Positions 26,928 through 36,117 of a stretch of DNA of 64,000 nt are shown here, in pieces. The stretch's first letter is position 1. Each line of letters begins with the position of its first letter. The notes under the pieces were generated by a model. It saw only the letters and a program-made list of their open reading frames with translations, made no database searches and had not been told where the DNA came from. This DNA is from JAIQGF01 sp051006995 (GTDB taxonomy: Bacteria > Acidobacteriota > Terriglobia > Terriglobales > Acidobacteriaceae): positions 193,861 through 257,860 of the forward strand of contig JBPCSQ010000037.1 in assembly GCA_051006995.1 (NCBI GenBank), in the 5' to 3' direction. The translations under genes were made by a program, and so were the position numbers.

Positions 26928-27824
26928 TCATCTCCGCAACTTCCGATACCAGCCATAGACGCTGGCTAATGCTGTCGGTGTATACCGAAATTCCCGGCCC
27001 AGGTCGCAGAAGCTTCCGCCCAGCGAAGCTTTAAAGCGGTGGATGCCATGGCTCGGGTCCGGCGGCACGCCGCCCAGGTCGTACCATCGCAGGCCCGCTC
27101 TCTTGAGGTCCAGGCTCGTTTGCCAGTGCATCAGTTGACCACAGCCTGGCGGCAGCTCATCCACGGACGCTCCCAGAAGGAAATAGGCGGAATCTCCCGA
27201 GGTGTAAATCAAGTTCACGGTCAGCACGGCGCCATCGGCTGCGCTGCACGCGGCGATGAGCAAGCGCCCGTCCTGCCGCATGCGCTGGATCGCCGGTTTA
27301 TTCGCCGGCCGAAACTGGTTTCTTGCCGCCACCGACGCGTGCAACTGGAAAAACTTCGTCAGCAGATTCGCATCCCCCATGCGGCTGATGGTGAAGCGCA
27401 TCCCTGCGGCTTCCGCGCGCCGCACCATGTTACGGCTCTTTGAGCCCAGTCGCTCCCACAGTTCTTCCTGACTGGCGGCCAGATCGATTACGTAGGTAGC
27501 TACATTCAACATGCGCTCACCCGACCTGAGCAACAGGAAGTGGCGCTCGCCCAACGTGCGGCGCTCGTCGGCCTTCGCCCCGAAATCGTGCAGGGTAGTG
27601 ATGCTGGTGGCTTTCAGAAGCCCGTGTGAGGTTGCGATCTTTGCGAGTTCGCCATCCTCCACTCCACTTGCCAGCAGCAGGTTCTGTGATACGGCAGCGC
27701 GACATTTGCGCAGGAGTTTCAGCCGGCCTGGTTCGAATGCCAGCATGGACCAGCCGTAGTAGGCCTCATGCACCCACCCAGGCTGCAGGAAAATGCTCTC
27801 GTAAGCCTGCGTGACGACGCTCAT
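26928..27824 (-). CDS. FemAB-like GNAT acyltransferase
   Basis: 298 residues from ATG 27824, overlapping the stop of the methyltransferase by four bases (ATGA), so the two are coupled. The C-terminal half has the GNAT/FemAB pattern: EELWERLGSKSRNMVRRAEAAG (read in part), DGRLLIAACSAADGAVLTVNLIY, GASVDELPPGCGQLMHW and GIHRFKASLGGSFCDLG. Relatives add amino acids to peptidoglycan or acyl groups to exopolysaccharide sugars. In this cluster a polymer-decorating role is likely but inferred. Confidence 0.88.
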   Translation of the reverse strand: MSVVTQAYESIFLQPGWVHEAYYGWSMLAFEPGRLKLLRKCRAAVSQNLLLASGVEDGELAKIATSHGLLKATSITTLHDFGAKADERRTLGERHFLLLRSGERMLNVATYVIDLAASQEELWERLGSKSRNMVRRAEAAGMRFTISRMGDANLLTKFFQLHASVAARNQFRPANKPAIQRMRQDGRLLIAACSAADGAVLTVNLIYTSGDSAYFLLGASVDELPPGCGQLMHWQTSLDLKRAGLRWYDLGGVPPDPSHGIHRFKASLGGSFCDLGREFRYTPTALASVYGWYRKLRR

Positions 27825-28606
27825 GACTTCTGCGCCACGTAGTAATACCAGGGAGTCGTGAGCGATCCAGTTGGCACGGGATGGTCATGCGGTACGGTCT
27901 CCAGCACTCGAAACCCTGCCGCCGCCAGCTCGGCCATCATGTGCTGACGGGTCGTCATATGCTGTACGCAACCCCCGGCATCCGGCTCCCATATGTAGCC
28001 ATGCCCTTGCAGGAAGGCGCGCGAGAACGCTATCCGCCAGATCAGCGTCGCGCTCTTCACCGGCGCGCGCAGCAGGCGCCAGCCTTTCTTCCAGAGAGGC
28101 GCTCCTCGCAGTCGGGGCCGGACAAAAATGCCGCGTGCGTTATGCGCCGAAAAAATCAGCAAGCCGCCACCCACCAGTACGCGGCGGCAATGCTGAAGAC
28201 ACGAGAGCCGGGCGGAATCGGGACTTAGGTAATCGATCCCGTTGAAGGAGAAAACCACGACGTCGAACGAAGCGTCGGCGACGGTCGCCAGCGCTGCCGC
28301 ATCATCCACCTGAAACTGATATTGCGGAAAACGCTTGCGGCACGCCGCAATCATGTTCGGCGCATAGTCAATGCCGACGTATGCGGCGGCTCCTTCTGTC
28401 AGCCGCACCGTGGTGCGGCCCGCTCCTACTCCCAGATCGAGAATCCGTTTTCCCCGAGGAATGTACTTGTCGAATGCGTACCGCTCGCAATCGAACAACT
28501 CCACGGAGCGGCTGAACTGCTCCACGACCTCGGGCCGGTCATAGTTACTGACCGGAGTCTCAGCGGTAGGTCCCTCCGCGATCGGAATCTGGGTTGGCGA
28601 TTGCAT
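27821..28606 (-). CDS. class I SAM-dependent methyltransferase
   Basis: 261 residues from ATG 28606, with GAAGG just upstream; the much longer open frame is not conserved in style. Rossmann motif I is ILDLGVGAGRTT, motif II YVGIDYAPNMI, and the FDVVVFSFNGIDYL strand follows. The substrate-binding end is YIWEPDAGGCVQHMTT. It probably methylates a sugar or lipid in the neighbouring glycan pathway. It is divergent from the deacetylase-glycosyltransferase fusion with about 200 bp between them. Confidence 0.92.
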   Translation of the reverse strand: MQSPTQIPIAEGPTAETPVSNYDRPEVVEQFSRSVELFDCERYAFDKYIPRGKRILDLGVGAGRTTVRLTEGAAAYVGIDYAPNMIAACRKRFPQYQFQVDDAAALATVADASFDVVVFSFNGIDYLSPDSARLSCLQHCRRVLVGGGLLIFSAHNARGIFVRPRLRGAPLWKKGWRLLRAPVKSATLIWRIAFSRAFLQGHGYIWEPDAGGCVQHMTTRQHMMAELAAAGFRVLETVPHDHPVPTGSLTTPWYYYVAQKS

Positions 28607-28814
28607 ACACCCTTCACGGCGTTTGCTCGAAGTGACGCAGCTTACATCGCCGATCTTTGATACAGTCCCGCGCGACAGGGTGCGCAGGGTGGCATAGGGC
28701 TTCCCGGCGGAAAACCAGCCCTGATCGGGCGGATGCGTCGGGGAGGAATCGTGTGCTGCCGATGTTATAGTAAGCGATATCATCCAGCAATTTGCCGTTG
28801 ACGTTAGAGGAATT

Positions 28815-30980
28815 TTGACGGTCCGGACCGTTCTCAAGAAAATTTACTGCAGCTCGGCGTGGCATCTCGGGTTTGCCCGCTACTGGCTGCGACGCATGGA
28901 GCGCGAGCACCTCGTCAGCGTCCTCTCCCTGCACCATGTTTCCCCTATCAAGAATCAGTACACCGAGCCGCTGCACCCGCAGGAACTCGATGATCTGCTG
29001 TCGTTCGCGCGCAACCGCATGCCCATCCTCAGTCTCAGGGAACTCGACTCCCTCAACGGCAGCGGGGCCGCGCTCGTGCTCTCTTTCGATGATGGCTACC
29101 GTGATTTTCTGGAATACGCTGTGCCGGTGCTGGCCAAGCACCGCGCTCGTGTCGTGCAGAACGTTGTCCCCGCTTGCCTCGATTCTGGCCGGCCGATCTG
29201 GAACCAGCAAATCTACGACTTTCTGGCGGCAGCGCCCGATTCCCTGTTGCGCGAAGTCGAGTTGCCGACCATCGGAACGCTCGAGCGCCATGATCGGGTG
29301 AAACTCGCTTTTTATCTCAGCTCGACATTGAAAAGAATGACGTCGGTGCAGCGCCGCCCTGTACTGGAGGCGTTCGGCATTTATATGGAGCGGCTGGGCG
29401 ACTACCCTCGAACGTCGGTGATGTCGCGCGCCGAAGTGCTGGAAGCCGCCCGCGATCATGAAATCGGGGCGCACTCCTTCGATCACGATTCCATGCGCTT
29501 CGAGACCGAGGAGCACTTCCGACAGGATGTGCAGCGCTGCCGCGACTACTTCCGCGACCGCCTCCAGCTCGCGCTGAATATCTACGCTTTTCCCAACGGC
29601 AGCTATCGTCTCTCGCAGGTCGAGTACCTGCAGCGCAACGGGATGCGCCACGTTTTGCTCACCGGAGAGGCGCAGGCCACATCCACCGATCGCGGTAACC
29701 GCGCTCTGCCGCGCATCACGCTCCGCGGAAGTAACGCGGCGGAAATCAAGCTGCGTGCCTCGGGATTTCGATCCCGCCGGCGCTATGGTTCCGAGTCGTC
29801 CAGCATGCGGGTCTTGCAGGTCATTCCTACCATTGACAACGGTGGCGGCGCCGAGCGCGAGCTGGCCTATCTGATCCCGGAGTTAAAGCGCTTCGGCATT
29901 GTCTCTGAAGTCGCCGCCGTGAGTCCGCCCTACGATCTGGCCGATGAGCTGGAAGCCAATGGGTGCCGTGTGCACCGCCTCAATTTGCGCGAAAGGGACG
30001 CGCTGCGATGCATCTGGTCCATCGCCAAGCTGGTCCGCCACGGCTCCTTCGACGTGGTGCACGGGCACCTGTCTCCCGTATCTCTCTATGTCGCCGCCAC
30101 CGTGGCGCTCTCCCCCGGACCCAAGCGCGTGATCTCGCTCCATAACCTCGGCTACGAAAGCTATCCTGCCGACACGCCCAAGAGAAAATTCCTGAAGGCG
30201 GTGGATGCGTTTCTGTCGCAGAACCACCTGCACGCCACCATCGCGGTCAGCAATTCCGTGGCTGACCACTACAGCCGCCACTTGCGTATTCCACGTCCGT
30301 ACGTCATCCCCAATTTCGTGCCGCTGAAAGGCGCCGATGTAGCCGCCATGCCGCGCCATGAGATCGCTGACCGCTTTGGCGTTGATCCGACGTCGCCGCT
30401 GGTCGTGATGCTGGCCCGCTTTATCCAACTGAAGCGCCATCAAGATGTGGTTGACGCATCCGCCATGCTTGCCTCCCGGAATCTCCGGCCTGCTGTGTTG
30501 CTCGTCGGGGGCGGACCTTTGGCGAAGGCAACCGAGGAGAAGATTCGGCAACTGGGGCTTGCTTCGCACGTCAAAATCGTTCCCATGCTGCCTCACGGCC
30601 TGGCTATGGAATTGCTGGCTGCCGCCGATATTGCCGTGCTTCCTTCCACCCATGAGGGCTTTGGCATTGCTGTCGCGGAAGCCATGCTGTTGGGCAGGGC
30701 GGTGGTTACCGCCGACGCCGGGGGGTTGGCGGAGTTGGTCGTCGATGGAGAAACCGGGCTGAAGGTGACGCCGCGTGACCCCGCTGCCCTGGCATCGGCA
30801 CTGGAGCGGCTCATTCTCGATAGCGGGCTGCGAGAGCGGCTCGGTGACCGGGCGCGGCAGCGGGTGGCGGAGAAAGTTGGGATGGCGGCGGTTTTGCCGA
30901 AATGGGTGAACTTCTACTACACCCTGGTTACGCGGGACTTGCCAATCGATGCCGCAGCGGCGCTTGCCTCGGAATACTGA
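28815..30980 (+). CDS. polysaccharide deacetylase - group 1 glycosyltransferase fusion
   Basis: 721 residues from TTG 28815, preceded by AGAGGA about four bases upstream. Residues 30-310 form a NodB-type deacetylase: SLHHVSP, LVLSFDDGYRDF (FDDG at 91-94 holds the metal Asp) and IGAHSFDHDSM with the two His ligands. From residue 331 a complete GT-B enzyme begins (MRVLQVIPTIDNGGGAERE), with VLLVGGGPL, and STHEGFGIAVAEAM near 615 as the E-x7-E donor motif. No stop separates them. The two are usually separate proteins, so deacetylation and transfer are probably coupled. Confidence 0.92.
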   Translation: MTVRTVLKKIYCSSAWHLGFARYWLRRMEREHLVSVLSLHHVSPIKNQYTEPLHPQELDDLLSFARNRMPILSLRELDSLNGSGAALVLSFDDGYRDFLEYAVPVLAKHRARVVQNVVPACLDSGRPIWNQQIYDFLAAAPDSLLREVELPTIGTLERHDRVKLAFYLSSTLKRMTSVQRRPVLEAFGIYMERLGDYPRTSVMSRAEVLEAARDHEIGAHSFDHDSMRFETEEHFRQDVQRCRDYFRDRLQLALNIYAFPNGSYRLSQVEYLQRNGMRHVLLTGEAQATSTDRGNRALPRITLRGSNAAEIKLRASGFRSRRRYGSESSSMRVLQVIPTIDNGGGAERELAYLIPELKRFGIVSEVAAVSPPYDLADELEANGCRVHRLNLRERDALRCIWSIAKLVRHGSFDVVHGHLSPVSLYVAATVALSPGPKRVISLHNLGYESYPADTPKRKFLKAVDAFLSQNHLHATIAVSNSVADHYSRHLRIPRPYVIPNFVPLKGADVAAMPRHEIADRFGVDPTSPLVVMLARFIQLKRHQDVVDASAMLASRNLRPAVLLVGGGPLAKATEEKIRQLGLASHVKIVPMLPHGLAMELLAAADIAVLPSTHEGFGIAVAEAMLLGRAVVTADAGGLAELVVDGETGLKVTPRDPAALASALERLILDSGLRERLGDRARQRVAEKVGMAAVLPKWVNFYYTLVTRDLPIDAAAALASEY

Positions 30981-30992
30981 TGCGCCGCCAAA

Positions 30993-32480
30993 CTACGCCG
31001 GCCCCGGCGGTACCTGATTGCTACCCAGCAACGATCGCACCGCCAACATGATGTACTTTTTCAGCATGAGCGCCGAAATCGCCACCAGCCCGCTCAGCCA
31101 CCACCCGCTGTGCGGGATTCCGGCAACCGTCATCACAAGCGCGCTCGCCAGGACGGCCAGTGCAAACGCCAGCTTGGACCATTGCAGCGGAATCGGGTAC
31201 AGCCGCTGCGACATGGCCATGCAGAGCACAGCCTCGACCGCATAGCCCGCCAGCGTCGCCCAGGCCGCTCCGTAGAGCCCATAGCGTGGTATCAGCGCAA
31301 AGTTGAGCCCGAGATTCACCGCGAATGCGACCGCGCTGATCCACACGATCGTGGTAAAGCGGTGGAGTTGCCGCAGCCCGAGTTGCACCAGCGCGAAAAA
31401 TGCGTGGAGGGCGAGCGAGGCAATGATAATCGGTACGATCGGTGCAGCGCGTTCATAGCGGGCATCCAGAAACGTGCGGATGAATCCCGGCGAAATTGCT
31501 ACTCCAAACGTGGCGATGCCGATCAGTCCCGCCAGCAGCGCCGTCGAGATTGTGCCCATCGCCGCCGCTGGTTTGCCCTCATGATCGGTCGCCATCCGGT
31601 AAAACTCCGGCGCCCACGCCTGGAGGACGGACGAGACCAGGATGTTCATAACCATGCCGAAGGAATAAGCGACGGAGTAGATACCGACGTCAGCCAGCGG
31701 CCGGTACAGCTTCAAAATAAACCGGTCAGCCGCCGTCAACCCAAGCGCCAGAAAATGGTAGGGAAGCAGCGTTGCCGCCACCACCGCAAGCTGCCTCATG
31801 ATCCGAAAACTAGGCGCCTGCAACCAACTTCGCCAAGACCATGCCACGTAGCTCGCGATGACGACGGATGCCACCAGCTTACCGATGAGCAGGCCCAATC
31901 CTCCCCAGCGCAGCCCCACGACAAAGATCAGGCTTCCCAAGCCGCTTCCCGAGGCTAAGATGATCGCGAATAAGGTGTAGCGGCGCGCCCGATGCTCCAA
32001 GGTTTCCAGCAGCATCTGCATCTCGGTCACCTGGTTGAGCGCAACCGTACCCACCGCCAGCAACACGAAAGGGAAGAACTGCGGCCCGAAATTGGGTGCA
32101 ACGCTGCGAAGAACCGCTGGTGCTGCCCCTGCTCCCAGTCCCAGGATGACCGCCATGAACAGGCCCATCATCGCGACGGTAGCGGCCAGAAACCTGGGCT
32201 GCCGCTCACTACCGGAATAATCGAAGTAGAGCCTCTGGACTGACCCTTGCATGGCCCAACTGATCACCGCCAGAACTGCGGCAAGGGCTTCCGCCAGTGC
32301 CACCATGCCGTATTCCGAGGGCGGGATGAAGCGCGTATAGACCAGCAGGAGGAGAAAACCTATGGCCCGCACCAGAATATTTCCGGCGGTGTAGATGGCC
32401 GATAACTTCACGAGTCGGTTTCCGCGGGAACTCGCTGCGGGCTGTGGCGGGACGGAAGATGGAGATGTGGTCTGCTGCAT
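30993..32480 (-). CDS. oligosaccharide flippase (Wzx/MATE-like)
   Basis: 495 residues from ATG 32480. About fourteen hydrophobic segments run through the protein, starting at IYTAGNILVRAIGFLLLLVYTRF, the usual beginning of the polysaccharide export family (SYGMVALAEALAAVLAVI-like). The N-terminal 30 residues are Pro/Ser-rich and cytoplasmic. It would move lipid-linked repeat units across the inner membrane. It is convergent with the fusion gene, with 12 bp between the stops. Confidence 0.92.
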   Translation of the reverse strand: MQQTTSPSSVPPQPAASSRGNRLVKLSAIYTAGNILVRAIGFLLLLVYTRFIPPSEYGMVALAEALAAVLAVISWAMQGSVQRLYFDYSGSERQPRFLAATVAMMGLFMAVILGLGAGAAPAVLRSVAPNFGPQFFPFVLLAVGTVALNQVTEMQMLLETLEHRARRYTLFAIILASGSGLGSLIFVVGLRWGGLGLLIGKLVASVVIASYVAWSWRSWLQAPSFRIMRQLAVVAATLLPYHFLALGLTAADRFILKLYRPLADVGIYSVAYSFGMVMNILVSSVLQAWAPEFYRMATDHEGKPAAAMGTISTALLAGLIGIATFGVAISPGFIRTFLDARYERAAPIVPIIIASLALHAFFALVQLGLRQLHRFTTIVWISAVAFAVNLGLNFALIPRYGLYGAAWATLAGYAVEAVLCMAMSQRLYPIPLQWSKLAFALAVLASALVMTVAGIPHSGWWLSGLVAISALMLKKYIMLAVRSLLGSNQVPPGPA

Positions 32481-32861
32481 CCGGCGCGCGCAGGAGTGTC
32501 GGTGTGCGCGTCATCATACACGAATTCGCCGGCTGCCCCCACGAGACTGGAGACGATAGACGCACCCAGCGCCGCGGACCCGGGTCAAGAACTCGCGGTT
32601 GCCAGCGCTTCTGCCATCATGGGCCGCGACACGAGCGCATTCAGGAAACTGGAGAGTGGCACGTTCAGCAGGGCCGAACCGTACACCAAAAATCAGCGGC
32701 TTGGGGGAGCGCTGCCTGCCGGAAAATTATGATATCTTTCCAGCAGTTACTCCGGATGCTGCACCCCATCCAATGTTTGCCCCCTTGCGGCTCTAACGCT
32801 GCCATAGCGTCGCCCCGGTCTGCCTTCGCGCGCGGCGTACCCGACTCCTCATCACGGTTGA
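32481..32861. other. intergenic region between divergent genes
   Basis: About 380 bp between the flippase and a GT2 gene read the other way. No convincing coding frame, promoter box or repeat was recognised; it presumably holds two divergent promoters. Confidence 0.4.
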
Positions 32862-34097
32862 ATGATTGACATGGCTTCCGGTCCACAAGTTGCGCCCGTA
32901 CGAACGCAGATCACGCCCAGCGGACAGGCCGTTGGGGCTGACGCCGGTGAAGCCATCGAATTGTCGGTCGTGATCCCTTGCCTGAACGAAGCGAGAACCA
33001 TTGCCGACTGTATCCGGCAAGTCCAGCAGACGTTCGCGAGCTGCCAGATCGCCGGGGAAATCATCGTCGCCGACAACAGCAGCACGGACGGGTCGCAGGA
33101 AATGGCGGCTGCGGCAGGCGCGCGCGTCGTTCCTGTGGAGCGCAAAGGTTATGGCGCCGCCCTGATGGGCGGCATCGACGCCGCTCGCGGTCGCTTCATC
33201 ATCATGGGCGACGGCGATTCCAGTTATGACTTCACCCATATCCCTCGGTTCTTGGAGCAATTGCGGTCCGGCAACGGGCTGGTCATGGGCAACCGGTTCC
33301 GGGGCGGAATCGAATCGGGCGCCATGCCATTTCTCAACCGCCACCTTGGCAACCCCCTGCTGACCGCCATCGGGCGCATGCTGTTCAAAGTTGAGGCACG
33401 CGATTTCCACTGCGGGCTGCGCGGCTTCAGCAAGGAAGCTTATGACCGCTTGCAGCTCAGGACTACCGGCATGGAGTTTGCCAGCGAGATGGTGGTAAAG
33501 GCCTCTTTGTACCGCGTGCAGGTGGCCGAAGTGCCAACCACGCTTTCGCCGGATCGCCGCGGGCGACCTCCGCATCTGCGGCCCTGGCGGGACGGATGGC
33601 GCCACTTGCGCTTCATGCTCCTATATAGCCCGCGCTGGCTGTTTCTTTATCCCGGGCTGCTGCTTATTCTGGCGGGCTCGGTAGCCGGGTTGTGGCTGCT
33701 TCCCCATTCCCGGCAGATGGCCGGAATTACTTTTGACGTTCATACCATGGTCTACGCCGGAATGGCTGTGATCATGGGCTTTCAGGCAGTGGCCTTCGCC
33801 GTCTTCAGCAAGGTATTCGCCATCACCGAAGGGTTGCTACCCCCCGACCCCAAGTTGGACCGGCTGTTCCGCCACATCACCCTGGAGGTCGGCCTCGTAC
33901 TCGGCGTCACCTTGATGCTCGCCGGGAGCGCCGTCGCGGTGTGGGCGGTGGGCTATTGGGGAGAACACGGCTTCGGTCCGCTGGACCTGCACCGTACCCT
34001 GCGTCTGGTGATTTTCAGCGCCACCACGCTCACCCTCGGCGTGCAGACCATTTTTTCCAGTTTCTTCCTTAGCGTATTGGGGCTGTCGCGCAGGTGA
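32862..34097 (+). CDS. membrane-bound family 2 glycosyltransferase
   Basis: 411 residues from ATG 32862, with a second ATG nine bases later. The GT-A domain has LSVVIPCLNEARTI, IIVADNSSTDGS and FIIMGDGDSSYDF. The C-terminal third has four membrane segments (WLFLYPGLLLILAGSVAGLWLL and others, read in parts). This layout is shared with bactoprenol glycosyltransferases, which load sugars onto polyprenyl phosphate. Its stop overlaps the GTG of the next gene by four bases. Confidence 0.93.
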   Translation: MIDMASGPQVAPVRTQITPSGQAVGADAGEAIELSVVIPCLNEARTIADCIRQVQQTFASCQIAGEIIVADNSSTDGSQEMAAAAGARVVPVERKGYGAALMGGIDAARGRFIIMGDGDSSYDFTHIPRFLEQLRSGNGLVMGNRFRGGIESGAMPFLNRHLGNPLLTAIGRMLFKVEARDFHCGLRGFSKEAYDRLQLRTTGMEFASEMVVKASLYRVQVAEVPTTLSPDRRGRPPHLRPWRDGWRHLRFMLLYSPRWLFLYPGLLLILAGSVAGLWLLPHSRQMAGITFDVHTMVYAGMAVIMGFQAVAFAVFSKVFAITEGLLPPDPKLDRLFRHITLEVGLVLGVTLMLAGSAVAVWAVGYWGEHGFGPLDLHRTLRLVIFSATTLTLGVQTIFSSFFLSVLGLSRR

Positions 34098-34699
34098 GCG
34101 TTCTAGATCATATCCACGGCAGCTTCGTTTTCCCTCGGAGGGTCGAGCGACTCGCGAGCCTGCTCGCTTGCCTGATTGGCGACCGGCCCTGTACGGTCCT
34201 CGACGTCGGTTGCGGAGACGGTTCGCTCGATGTCCGCCTCATGCAACTGCTGCCGCACGTGAGCATTGAGGGTGTGGATGTGCTGGTGCGCCCGGATGCC
34301 GGGATTCCGGTCCGACACTTCGATGGCGCCAGGCTGCCTTTTCCCGACAAGTCGTTCGACGTAGTCATGTTTGTGGATGTCCTGCACCACACACACTCTC
34401 TCGCTGCCCTGCTTGCCGAGGCACGGCGCGTGGCGCGATTTCGCGTCTTGATTAAGGACCACCTGCGGGAAGGTTTTCTGGCCGGCCCCACACTTCGCTT
34501 CATGGATACGGTAGGGAATGCGCGACATGGCGTCGCTTTGCCATTCAACTATCAGCCGGAAGAGGAGTGGCGCCGCCTCTTCGCCTCTGCCGGGATGCGC
34601 GTCGAGAACTGGAATACGCGGCTGGAGCTGTACCCGCTGCTGGCATCGTTCCTGTTCGACCGCAAGTTGCATTTCCTGGCCCAGCTGGGGTCGGAATGA
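34094..34699 (+). CDS. class I SAM-dependent methyltransferase
   Basis: 201 residues from GTG 34094 (GTGA overlap with the gene before). VLDVGCGDGSLDVRL is motif I; FDVVMFVDVLHHTHS is the methyltransferase-11 strand. It is compact and without membrane segments. Its stop overlaps the ATG of the next gene by four bases, so three genes here are translationally coupled. The target is unknown; sugar or lipid carrier methylation is plausible. Confidence 0.92.
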   Translation: MSVLDHIHGSFVFPRRVERLASLLACLIGDRPCTVLDVGCGDGSLDVRLMQLLPHVSIEGVDVLVRPDAGIPVRHFDGARLPFPDKSFDVVMFVDVLHHTHSLAALLAEARRVARFRVLIKDHLREGFLAGPTLRFMDTVGNARHGVALPFNYQPEEEWRRLFASAGMRVENWNTRLELYPLLASFLFDRKLHFLAQLGSE

Positions 34700-36069
34700 A
34701 AACATCCTGGCAAAAAGTGGATCGCCTGCTGCTGGCGATTGCCGCGGTTTGTTATGCCGTCTTTGCCGGATGGCTAACCGTCCGCAATTATCCCTGGCAG
34801 ACGGGAGATACGCCGCACTACCTGGAGTTGGCGCAGGCGCTCAAGCGCGGCGTCTTCGGGGTGGTGACCGGCAGCCACTTCGAACCCGAAGCGTGGCGCC
34901 AGCCGGGATATCCCGCCTTCCTTGCGCTGGTCAGTGCTGTGGCCAGTTCCACTGCCACCGTCATCGTGCTTCAGCATCTCTTGATTTTGATTTCCATCGT
35001 CCTGATGTTCGTGCTGCTGCGGCGTCACGTGGACGTGCAGACCGCAAGAATGTTCCTGCTGGCCACGATGGTTTACCCGTTCCTGGCTGACTCCGCGGCA
35101 CGACTCATGCCCGAGGCTCTTTGCCTGTTCCTGCTTACCTGCTGCATCTTCGCCATGTGCTCCGAGGCCCAGGTTTCACCATTGTTCGTCGGAGTACTGG
35201 CTGCAAGTCTCGGTCTGGTCCGGCCCAACCTGGTGCTGCTTCCGCTGGTATGCGTGATTGCGTATGCGCTCGCCGGCCGGCTCTACGCGCGCAAGGCAGT
35301 CGTGACGCTCGTTACCGCTACGCTGCTGCTTTCGCTGTGGGCTTACCGGAACCACCGCCAGTTCGCGCGCTTCAGCCCGCTGCCTCCGGCGAGCGGGGCG
35401 GGCTCGGTTCTGATGTTTGCTGCCTGGGAGACGCGTCTCTCCAGCGACTCGCTGTTTCAATACGGTCGTGGTGGAGTGATCACCCCTGAAATGCGGCGCT
35501 CTGGCATGCTGGAATTACAAGCGGAAATCAATTCCAGGGTGGCAACGCCTCGGGATCGCTACTTTCTCGTGCCCGATTCGTACGATACCAACCAGCAGAA
35601 GATTGCGGCCGACAAGATTTTGACGGCCGAGGCGCTGCGGATGATCGCCGCCGCACCCGGCGCCTACGCTTGGCGAACGTTACTGAACCTGCCGCGGATT
35701 TGGTTTTCCGCCGCCGTGAAGAGTTCCATGCCGGCCCGGCAGCGATACGCGATGGTTGCAGTGGGACTGACCATGTTCGTTCTCGCCGTGTGGGGGTGGT
35801 GCCGGCTGCTTCCCGCCGGCCTGGAGTCCCGGCACCCACTGTTGTCCATGCTGCTTCTGATACCGCTGTATTTCACCGGAACCCTGTGCTGGTTTCAGCA
35901 CGAGGCACGCTATACCATTCCAGCAAGGGTGGTGCTGTTGGCTGTGGCTGCTGTTCCTCTCGCCAGCTTCGCTGCTGCTTTCCATCTCGGGCAGCGAGAA
36001 ACGGTGGAAGAGGTTTCCCGGACCGGCGAGCAGCGCGCGAAGAGCGCGGGCGGGGTGCAGGGAGTCTGA
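34696..36069 (+). CDS. polytopic membrane glycosyltransferase, GT39/PMT-like
   Basis: 457 residues from ATG 34696 (ATGA overlap). About ten membrane segments are visible. The first periplasmic loop has WQTGDTPHYLELAQAL, with an acidic residue placed as in the DE/DD motif of ArnT and protein mannosyltransferases. The large loop (residues 240-340) is soluble. Such enzymes use polyprenyl-phosphate sugars, which the GT2 enzymes here could make. Assignment to the superfamily is by pattern only. Confidence 0.8.
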   Translation: MKTSWQKVDRLLLAIAAVCYAVFAGWLTVRNYPWQTGDTPHYLELAQALKRGVFGVVTGSHFEPEAWRQPGYPAFLALVSAVASSTATVIVLQHLLILISIVLMFVLLRRHVDVQTARMFLLATMVYPFLADSAARLMPEALCLFLLTCCIFAMCSEAQVSPLFVGVLAASLGLVRPNLVLLPLVCVIAYALAGRLYARKAVVTLVTATLLLSLWAYRNHRQFARFSPLPPASGAGSVLMFAAWETRLSSDSLFQYGRGGVITPEMRRSGMLELQAEINSRVATPRDRYFLVPDSYDTNQQKIAADKILTAEALRMIAAAPGAYAWRTLLNLPRIWFSAAVKSSMPARQRYAMVAVGLTMFVLAVWGWCRLLPAGLESRHPLLSMLLLIPLYFTGTLCWFQHEARYTIPARVVLLAVAAVPLASFAAAFHLGQRETVEEVSRTGEQRAKSAGGVQGV

Positions 36070-36117
36070 GCACGCCTGCCGTGGCGCGGGAAAGTTAGGG
36101 CTTCGATCGGGGGAGTT

